Assembly: GCA_029204225.1 (NCBI GenBank) | Contig: CM055096.1 | Location: forward strand, 75,675,521 to 75,739,520 | Reading direction: 5' to 3' | DNA length: 64,000 bases | Source: Diphasiastrum complanatum | Lineage: Eukaryota; Streptophyta; Lycopodiopsida; Lycopodiales; Lycopodiaceae | Shown here: in pieces, positions 55,241 through 64,000 of the stretch | Position numbering within the stretch: the first letter of the stretch is position 1 | Layout of the letters: each line of letters begins with the position of its first letter | Made by a program: the position numbers and the translations under genes | Notes under the pieces: model-generated | What the model saw: only the letters and a program-made list of their open reading frames with translations | What the model was told of the DNA's origin: nothing | Databases searched by the model: none

Positions 55241-58200
55241 CACGAGTCGTGACACAGAAATAATAAGGTCCCTGGACCACAGTTTTGCTCTCCAGGAAAC
55301 CTAACTGTCAAGCCAGGGATAAAAACACAATAAGGATCAGAATACTTCCAGTTCCCCTTTGTGATCTTATCATCTCACTAAAAAGTTGTACTCGTGAAAC
55401 ACACCCAACTTGATCGATCGGTTTCATTTTTAGTGTTTTGGAAGGAAAAGTAGCAATAATGTGAGTTGAGAGAGAGGTCCTTCAACAACAATCACGTATA
55501 TCAAATTTGTACTCCTGGGAGTGGACTCAGGGATGTGACTATATGAGGGTTCTTCAAACATCTTGATGTGGTTAAAAGGAAGATATATTTGGCTGATTCT
55601 ATTTCTGATATAGCTAGGTAGTTGCTCAACTAACTTGGAGCTATCTAGAAATGTGTGTGATCAATGAAACAAAGTCCCAGATAAGATGGCAAATTCTTCC
55701 CAAGCTAACCCTTCTCCCATTTGCAATTACACTCAATGGATATAAAATCAACCTTAATAACTCAAACCTTCCCTCAAAATATGTAAATGAGGATTTATAA
55801 TCGATGGTATGTCATATGTGCAATTGATGGAAGCTCCATACTATTCAATCAATAGAGGATTCATGGACTTCCAAATATGCTCGGAAAACACAACCAGAAA
55901 CACACGTTTCATTCATAGAGTTCACTGCATATTGGCACGACATTCCTCAATCAAGAAAACTAATGGGCACAGCCAAATCATATCATATTTCAATGAAAAC
56001 AATCGAATGGAGAAATTCACGGTTACCTTTGTGTTATCATGTGCTAAAAGATAAACATTCAATATTTGTCAATTCTTCATCGTCCCTTTGAACAATCACT
56101 TGATGGTGGACGTTACGACAAGTGCTTACAAGAAAAAAAAAAAAAACCACACATTCTCACGACCATTACATTATCAAATCGTAATGGATACCCGAGTGTA
56201 TATTCTGCCCAATTTGAGACAAATTAAAAAGCATTATCTGTCGCTGCCTCTCCCCGCTTCCATCGCGCCAGCCACCCTGCCCATTATGCTTGCCTAGCCG
56301 CCTGCCCATTCTGTTACCTTTGACCTTCTGTTGACTGCAGATTGCCATGTGGCATTTTGGGATTGGATAATATAAATCCAACTGCTCATTACAGTTCATA
56401 AAGGTCGTGAGAAAAAAAAGCCCCGGGTACCCATTACGCAATGGAATGGGCCAGGCAAAGGCCATTCTGCCCGGTTCAAATTTTCAAAATTTTTATGCGA
56501 GGGCCGAACACATATATGAAATTTTTATGAAACTTTATGGTCACAGATTCTTACTTACACACGTTAGTCCTAACAAGGGAGACATCGGTTAACCCCACAG
56601 TTGCACACACACCTCAACGGTTAACGCCAGTGCATGATGAATTCGTTCCTCATTCCTTGGTATGGGCTGATCGCCCAGATCATCAACTCAGGAAAATACA
56701 AACGGTAGTTGGCCGTGGTTACTCAACCATCACGGGCATCGGAGGGCCGATGCATTTGAGGGCCGAGGCTCATACAGATGTCACACAGACTGTCACCACA
56801 AATATTAGCTGTGGAGGTCTCCCAGTCCATTGCGATCCATCCTCTCCTAGGTACATTTATGGCTCGACTCATGCAGACATTCTACTCATTCTGGTCTATC
56901 ATGAGGAGGCTACGAGCTGTCCTTCGTGTTCTATTCTGAATCCTCACAGCAGACATGTGGTATACAAATTCAGATATATAAACGTTTCTCGCTTGTTCTA
57001 ATCTGATTCCCTACAACAGCCCACAGGATACATACCAATTCACTCAGGTAATAAGGTAGCTATAGATTCCTCTCTCACATTCTGATCTATTCTCCTTCGG
57101 CAGCCCACATATGACATACCAATTCACTCAGCTGTAGATTTCTCTCTTACAGTCTGATTACTTCTCCTACAGCAGCCCACATGTCAGCATGCGAGATCGC
57201 AGGTGGATCTGGGTTTCCATTCACACAAATTTAGTCCTCCTGTCACGGAAATATCCATATTCATAGGTCCAATCATGGTCTTTCAAGGTGACGCACAGGT
57301 TTAAGGTGCCCTACACTACCTCCACATCTCTACTCAGGTTCAGGTGCCGCTACAGTCCAGCAAACGAACAATTAGCTTTCTAACAACCCATCCCAACAGG
57401 TTCATCGTTAGCTTCTAGATGATTACAATAGTTAACAAGTTCACTAACGATCCTCTTGCCTCAGGTAGTATTCTACCACAACACTATTACAGATCATTGG
57501 ATTCATATAGTTCCTCTTTACAGAGCTATCACTTCAGTTTCCAAGCAAAGACATGATTAGCACAATATATGTGGATTCTACCACATTCCTTTCATGCTGA
57601 TAGAATGATAATTGGCTAACACATCATTCATTCTGTAATAATTTCATGGCTGCCATCAGAGTTCTGGGTTCATGAAAGATTCATGTGAGATACAATGTAG
57701 CAGTAGTAGATAACACTAACATGCATCAATCATGGCAGAACTGTAACACAATAAAATGGTGACACACATATTAGAGTAGCTAATTCACAATCCTAGTTCT
57801 AATTAACTAACCATTTCTTAAACTCATATCAAGGACAAATGTTTCACATTTTCGACAACAAAGAGCACATGATTTTTTCCTCATTCATGCAATATCCATT
57901 CTACAAAAAGAAATTATGCCACAAGAAATGTACATTTCCACCACACAATAGAGAAAAGATTAGGGTCACCGGCCTCCTTCCAGTACATTCCACATTATAT
58001 CCATGGACAAAAGAAAGTTCTCACAATAAAAGCATTCATGAAAGGGCCATTACTCATTCCCATAATTTGAACTTCCACACACCAAAACCAATATAATCCA
58101 TTCTACCAAAACAAGAAGTATATCAATAGAAACATGCTATTAGATTCAACATCACAATTACAATGTGAAATTAATAGTAAGAAAATTACATCTTACATAA

Positions 58201-60092
58201 GGAAAACAAAGCCACCATCCATAGGTATGATGATGGGCTTCTTCTCCACACCAAATTTGACTACTTGAGAGAGTTCACTTCCAAAATTCCCATCAACATC
58301 ACACACTTTTGGGAGAGAGGGGGGTTTCCCTTCCAACTCCGTTTTCAAAATGCAATTTGACACCCATCCATCGATTTCAACCTTCTACCACTAAATGAAT
58401 AATCACAATTAATTCTCACCTTCCTTCCCTTGCACATTTTTGATTCCTAATCACCTTCCCATTTGCATTCTTGGATGGTTGAATTAATCATAAGCATGCT
58501 TAAGCCAAAAGTGCTAATTAAGGCTTATGACATCTCTAACTACCTCCCTCCTCACTGGTCACCACACTCTTCAAGGTCTCAACCTTGGGAAATATTTTTC
58601 CTTTACCAATTATTCCTCATAGTGCTCTCCGTACCCATGACACACTTTTGATATGAAGTGCCCTACTTTCTTTCATGGTTGTTCCTTCCTTTTTGGTATT
58701 TGATGGCTGAAAATCCACTTGGTGCTCGATTTGCAATTACCACAATAGGTTGGTTTCCGTACTTCTCCAAAAATTTTGCACTTGTTGGAGTTTTTTGTTC
58801 ACTAGTTTTCTAGTTTTCTTGATTTTATGATTTTCAAAATGTTTTGATTCAAATTTTGACTTGTAATGGCCATTTTTGTGAAACCTCTCCAAATTAGTTG
58901 GGTACAATTTTGACATCTGTTTTTCCCCTATTTTGGCTGTACTTTTGGTGTTATTATTGACTGTTAAGCTATGGCTGGGTAGAGCTGTGTTTTAGCTTTA
59001 ATTTGAATTAATTTTCATGCAATTTGGTTGAGATTTGGCAAGTTATGGTGATTCTACCAAACTAGCTTTTCTTGAATTTTCGATAGTGTGTTTGGAGGAG
59101 AAGACCTTCAACTCAGCACTTTTGAAGTTTTGTGTTGGTTGTCTATATTTTCACAGTTTTCATTTTCAAGTTCTCGTTCAAAAACAAATCTAACCCTACC
59201 CTCGCATATCCTAACCCTACCGTCGTAGATTAGGAATTGTTAAAAAAAGTGAAAATACAGAGAGATACTGTCAAAATTTTCAAAAAAACTTAAAAAATGT
59301 AACCTAAACCAAAAAAACCACTGTAAAAAAAAAAACCCTAACCCTAATTCCACCACCCCTCCCCGTGCCAAACCGTATTCCCCTAGCCCCAACCCTCGCC
59401 TACGGTCAATCTCCCTACGGCCCCCTCTCCCTACGGCTCGCTCCCCTTCATTTGCACCCTCTCGCACCCACACAACCAACAGCCACAAAAGTTTTTGATA
59501 ATATATTTTCATCTTACCCAAATTTTATTTTTCTCGGGCATTTTTATTTTTGAGCACGTCTTTCATTTTAGGACCATCAATTTTCTTTTTTAATGCCAAA
59601 CTCTTGAATTTTTCATGGTTACTTCATTTGTAACGAGCACTCTGATTTTTCGAGGATTCCAAAATTTTATCAAATCCAATTTGTTGTTTTTTTAACCCCC
59701 CTTTTCTAAGTTACGTGATTTTCATTCATTCCAATTTTTGAACACCAATATCTTTTCTGTGTGAAGTCGGATTGTAGTGGTGTAAAAACAGAAAGTGATC
59801 GGTTCAACGAGCTTGACACTCAGCAATTATCCATACTTCCATAATCATTATCCATTCAGTAATTTTCCTTTTTCTTTATCAATTTTTTTGAACCTGTTTG
59901 AACTCAAATTCCAACATAATAAACAGTGGAATGAGATCAACACTATGAGATTGTTATTTTGGTTGTGTCAAAAGTTGTTCGTACTCTTTATCCCATTCTT
60001 CGAGGACTAAGAATTTTGGAAAGGTGGAGAAAAGCAATAAATCTGGCTGGGTTCCGATATTGTTAATCAACAATGAAGCAATTATTTGATAT
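55241..60092. other. long non-coding stretch
   Basis: No gene or retroelement domain recognised on either strand. Local structures: an 11-bp inverted pair TTCTCACGACC/GGTCGTGAGAA at 56,154-56,164 and 56,403-56,413; three imperfect direct repeats at 57,003-57,190; and a pyrimidine-rich segment at 59,330-59,480 with AACCCTAACCCTA at about 59,333. The open frame 56,537-57,001 has no recognisable motif. Confidence 0.4.
57003..57190. repeat. three imperfect tandem repeats
   Basis: Units starting at 57,003, 57,082 and 57,152 share CTGATTnC..CTAC and AGCAGCCCACA. Units 1 and 2 also share ATACCAATTCACTCAG. Period about 70-79 bp. Confidence 0.8.
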
Positions 60093-60451
60093 TTGCCAAT
60101 CTTCTCCTTATGCAGCCACATTGGTCAACAATTGCATAAAGATGATAATGTTGAACAAAGTAAGTTGACTTGGCAACAAATGCAAGAAAACTCTAAACAA
60201 AGATGGGAAGAAATGTGCAATAGGATGGTCACTCGCTTTGACGCCTTGACACACATTTTGCAACATCCAATTGGAGTTCGAGCTACTTGTTCTGAATCTT
60301 GTAATGAATCAACTATTCTAGCACAACCACAAGTTGAAGTAGACATGCAAGTAGCCAAATGTGCGAATTTGGATAATTCTTTTGAATAGCGTATCTTTGA
60401 TGGAGAGTTGCATTCCATACATATTGAGGACTGGATATGTAACATTAGAGA
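60093..60451 (+). pseudogene. possible gypsy gag N-terminal fragment
   Basis: A short helical frame (LTWQQMQENSKQRWEEMCNR, MVTRFDALTHILQ) runs to a TAG at 60,387. It is followed in frame by RIFDGELHSIHIEDWICNIR and a final stop at 60,456. The pattern FDGE....EDWI..I resembles the start of a Retrotrans_gag core, but it is too short to be sure. Confidence 0.3.
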
Positions 60452-60909
60452 ATATTAGAGCCCAACGAGGGCCTTTAAAGAAGATTCCTTTTTTTTTTTT
60501 TCTCATTTTTGTAGTCATGTGGACCAATGTAAATCTTGATATCAGGCTTCTACGTAACATAGCTTTTCTCAAATATAAATAAAATAAAAACTTTTTAAAT
60601 ATATGAATGTTTTGTCGGGCATCATGCGAAAATGCTATTGGATGTTGAGGCCTGCCCTTCCAGCTTATCACTGCCCGAAGAGGCCCAAAAATATTGAAAA
60701 TGAATATGACAGAAGGTTGAAATGAGAAAATCAATGTAGCTTTAATGTAAATGCATTGTCAAATCATGGTTTACAGGGTTAACTCGTAGCGCCAAATAGT
60801 TCAATGTTTCAAATTTTTGCCTACACATATTTTCAGATTCATGGCTTTTTGTCTACATATATTTTCATAATCATAGTTCAGTGTTTCAAATTTTTGCCTG
60901 CACGTAACG

Positions 60910-61891
60910 AATGGCACCATCAAGGAAGCCGTGCTCCTCAATCGACTCTGTGCTTCTCTTGAATGAGAAAGATGACAATGGATTATGGGTGCCAAAAAAA
61001 CATTCAAAAAACTCGGGGGTTCTGATGCATCCATCATCAAAAGGAACATTTCGAAAAAGCAAAAAGACAAAACTATCATTTCGATCTTATTGGAAGGCCA
61101 AAATTTTGGGTTTCAGAACATCATCAGGAGGAAAATCTATTTTCAAAATTTTAGTCCAACATGTATATATGCATTCAGAGATAAATGTGCAAGGATTCAA
61201 GTGTCTGGATCACAAAAAAAGCAACCATACTTTGATTTTTCTCATTCATAATCATCTATTATTAAACTTGCCAATCTAATCATTTTTCTCTTGCCGATTT
61301 ATATCCATCCAATATAAATGAATGGGAGTCAACTGGATCTCTTGCAGGTGTGTTAGATGTAGTGCACACTAATATTGGACAGTTGCAATATAGAGGTAGA
61401 ACTACAAAAGTTCTTGCTGATTGTGGAATCTTCTTTTATGAATCTATGTACATTCCTAATATAAAATGAGATTTTGGGCAAATAGTCCCAATGTCATTAC
61501 CTAGTTTTGGAAGGGATGAATGAGTTGCTCCAGATGCTCCAGTTTCAGAATCATTTCGTTGCAAGCTATATAATGATGTAAAAATTCATTAAAGATAAGC
61601 ACGGGATCAAAAAGAGTCCGATTAAGTTGGTTATTTCTTTGAATATATTTGTGGATTTCTTTTCAAGTGTCAATTTACACAACCCAACAATGTTTGTATG
61701 CAAAAATTTATCAGATAGTTTATTATCTGAACTTATGGATGAAGGTTGGGACAAAAAATCAGATGGAGATATAGAATGCAGAATTAATATGTCTTCCACG
61801 TACTTTTGTTATCAAATAGAAAAGCAAATGTTGAGCTATGCTTCCATTATCAAAGATGGAAAAATATCAAAAGTCAATGGGTGCCACTCGT
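60910..61891 (+). pseudogene. unrecognised decayed ORF cut by copia E
   Basis: A string of overlapping open frames reads as one decayed protein: FKKLGGSDASIIKRNISKKQ (60,985), SILLEGQNFGFQNIIRRKIY, then at about 61,285 FSLADLYPSNINEWESTGSL, GVLDVVHTNIGQLQYRGRTT, and at 61,627-61,893 LVISLNIFVDFFSSVNLHNP, SDSLLSELMDEGWDKKSDGD, IEKQMLSYASIIKDGKISKV. It ends exactly where the copia E LTR begins (61,892). I do not recognise the family. A host gene, a retroelement ORF and an old plant-virus-derived insertion are all possible. Nothing here looks intact. Confidence 0.35.
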
Positions 61892-62603
61892 GAAGAAACA
61901 TTTTGTTTCTAATGCCAAAGCTTTGCTAGCTTTCAATTTTGAACCTTTGACAAATGGCGACACGACATGACATGACTGGACATGACACGAAATCAGTCGT
62001 GCCCCACGAATTGATCAAGAAGGTCAGCCAAATACCAAGGGGTACAAATATCTGATCTGATAACGAGACATCATCAGAAGTGTTCTAGATCGTGGCTAAT
62101 CTGCCACTCTTGTAATTCGCGAATAATTCTAGATGTTTAATCTTTCCAATATGTAAGTTACAAGAATGCGACAAGAAATTGTTCACATACTATATACTTT
62201 TTGATTGATGCATATTAAAGTAAGTCTGAAGTCTTATGCTAGTCAGCAAGACAAGAAGACGAAAATATACAGAATACGAATCCGCTTGTGTGTGAGATAA
62301 TTCTGTTATAGGATCTGTAGATCCAAAAAGCGAGACTCGAATTCGTGAGAGAACTGTATTTCTCTCACGCCAACGCACTGCGTGGATCTGCATGCAGTGC
62401 TTGAAGAATTAGAAAAATCAATAGATGATTTTGTAGGTGTTGTGCACATTATTATTCTAGATGATTGTACGATCTTGTATGCAAATTTGTCAGCTATTAT
62501 TCGTGTGTCTGATTCGCTTGTTCATTCTATTTCCGCACTCTGGTTTGATATTGTTGAATGCTGTATTAATTTGTTAACATAGATCAGCAGTACCCTGATC
62601 ATT
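61892..62603 (+). repeat. 5' LTR of copia E (same family as D)
   Basis: Starts TGAAGAAACATTTTG, matching the D LTR start TGAAGAAACAAAGTG, and shares GCTTTGCTAGCTTTCA, TCGTGGCTAATCTGCCACTC and CTCACGCCAACGCACTGCGT. It stops within U5 at about 62,603 (CATAGATCAGCAGTA), where it is joined directly to internal coding sequence. The LTR end, primer site, gag and protease are therefore deleted. Confidence 0.85.
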
Positions 62604-64000
62604 CAAGGAAAAAGAAAAGGTAATCTATATCGCCTGAAGGTACGCCTGCTTGCAGATCAGGTTCATTTTGATGAGGGTCCGGCTCCGGTCGAGGTTTAAG
62701 TAGGCCGTCGGTTAAGAGGTGACTGTGGCCTCTGGTTGATTCGCCAGACACTCTGTGGCACAGGAGACTATGCCACATGAATTCAATGGCACTTTACCAA
62801 GCAAGCCATCATGGAGCAATAACAGGGGTCAGCATCTCGAATGCGGACAGTTCGACCACCTGTGATGCATGTCTGAAGGGTAAAATGTCTTGCACTCCAT
62901 TTGTCAAAGACTCGGACTAAGATTCTGGAGTTAGTGCATTCTGACATCCGTGGGCCTTTTAATGTGATCTCAGTAGGAGGCTCGAAATATTACATAACCT
63001 TCATTGATGATTACAGTAAATTCACCAGAGTGTATTTTATTCAGAATAAATCTGAAGTGCTTGATAAATTCACAAAGTATGTGAATTGGGTAGAGAGATG
63101 CATAGGCAACAAGGTGAAGCAGATCAGGACAAATCGAGGTGGCGAATACATCTCGAATTGCTTCATTGACTTCTGCAATGATCGTAGTATCATTCACAGA
63201 AGGACTGCAGCTTACACACCGCAGCCCAACGGTGTTGCAGAACGAAAGAATAGAACTCTAATGGAAGCTGCCAGATGCATGATGGCCTACTCGAAAGCTC
63301 CAAGAGTATTGTGGGCTGAAGCAGTAGCTACAACTGCATACATCCAGAACAAGACAGGGAAGGCTGGTGTCCCTCACATGACACCACACGAATTATGGTG
63401 GGGTAGAAAGCCCAACATGTCTCACATCAGAATATTTGGCTGTGCAGCTTATGCACATATCCCTGATAAGCTTCGAAAGAAGCTTGATGAGAAAGCTACA
63501 CAATGATTTATGGTAGGTTATGACAACAATTCGTCATACTACAGAGTCTACATGCCAGACACGAACACTATGAAGACAACGAGAGATGTCAGATTCGATG
63601 GGAGCAGGACAATGGCCAATGATGATCCTGTCAGCTATGAGGTTCTGGAAAGACAGTACTATGATCTGCCACCAGCGACAGAGGGAGCAGAAGACGAACA
63701 CGAAAACAAATTTTTTTTGAGTCGCCTCGCATTCGAGTGACGAATTAGAAGACGAAAGATTGAGAGGTAGCCTACTGCTTCAGTTCTTGTAAACCAGGAT
63801 GGTTCCGGACCTAGCAGAGCAGACAAAGGAAAAGGCATTGATGTCCCAAGAGGATCTCCTAGAAGGTCGACAAGACCACGAAGAGCGCCAACAAGATATG
63901 TGCCAGGCAGCTCTGCTTCTACATCAGAGGAGTTCTGTGGATTCATTGGCGAACCACAGACTTTCGAAGAAGCAATTGAATGTCCAGAGAAGGACAAATG
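62604..64000 (+). pseudogene. integrase region of copia E, continuing past the window
   Basis: Starts in the GAG_pre-integrase region (RKGNLYRLKVRLLADQ). The zinc finger LWHRRLCHMNSMALYQASHH ... TCDACLKGKMSCTPFVKDS follows, with a stop at 62,919. The core is open 62,901-63,506: LELVHSDIRGPFNVISVGGS, QIRTNRGGEYISNCFIDFCN, TPQPNGVAERKNRTLMEAAR. The second catalytic Asp is Asn (TNRGGE; D has TDRGGE). TGA at 63,504 replaces a Gly codon of D (QGFLVGY). A T8 run at about 63,712 shifts the frame. The sequence still aligns with D at the window end (EPQTFEEAIECPEKDK). Confidence 0.93.

Noticed and set aside
56154..56413. MITE-like element with 11-bp inverted ends
   Set aside because: The ends are exact, but no target duplication is seen, and a second inverted pair (CGTAATGGATACCCG and CGGGTACCCATTACG) lies in the wrong order for a simple terminal repeat.
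59330..59345. Telomere-like repeat AACCCTAACCCTA
   Set aside because: Fewer than three units of CCCTAAA type; chance occurrence in a CCCTA-rich stretch.

Overview
This window is repeat-rich nuclear DNA from a seed plant, most likely an angiosperm. The evidence is plant Ty3/gypsy and Ty1/copia LTR retrotransposons with tRNA-Asp and tRNA-iMet primer sites, a pentatricopeptide-repeat (PPR) pseudogene, long CT/GA and CA/GT microsatellites, and AT-rich spacers. I find no intact host gene, rRNA, tRNA or CRISPR array. Every recognisable coding block carries stops, frameshifts or deletions. The species cannot be named from this sequence.

Layout. 1-5.6 kb: gypsy element A1 (LTR, primer site, leader, gag, a piece of an extra ORF, then a truncated second LTR). 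5.6-9.7 kb: copia remnants (J, G and a protease scrap). 10.5-11.6 kb: a decayed histone-H3-like domain followed by unassigned decayed coding sequence. 11.9-15.0 kb: gypsy element A2 (leader, protease, RT, RNase H), broken at 14,960 by copia fragment F on the minus strand. 17.5-18.2 kb: PPR pseudogene. 18.2-19.1 kb: a lone copia LTR (K) with its primer site. 20,866-42,591: a chromodomain-type gypsy element (C) that carries two younger elements: gypsy B (22,660-32,677, plus strand) in its gag, and copia D (33,168-39,030, minus strand, 5-bp target duplication GGTAT) in its protease. 42.6-49 kb: spacer with compound microsatellites and weak coding remnants. 49.0-52.6 kb: gypsy H with a structured repeat-bearing leader. 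53.0-54.7 kb: remnant I, homologous to the extra ORF of B. 55-61.9 kb: mostly non-coding, ending in an unassigned decayed ORF. 61,892-64,000: copia E, the same family as D, running off the window.

How the parts relate. A1, A2, B and I belong to one gypsy lineage: tRNA-Asp primer site, multi-zinc-knuckle gag, a DGGSGVNLIS-type protease, and an extra ORF between integrase and the 3' LTR. The extra ORF has a coiled-coil middle and a conserved C-terminal block (RGG[WY]VL, DPTxRQ, FDPNKP) shared by B and I. A1 appears to keep the missing N-terminal part. This ORF is the best candidate for something undescribed. Second is the histone-H3-like domain at 10.6-10.9 kb, which sits among retroelement debris. 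Leaders of three unrelated gypsy families here each carry their own short-motif or hairpin array.
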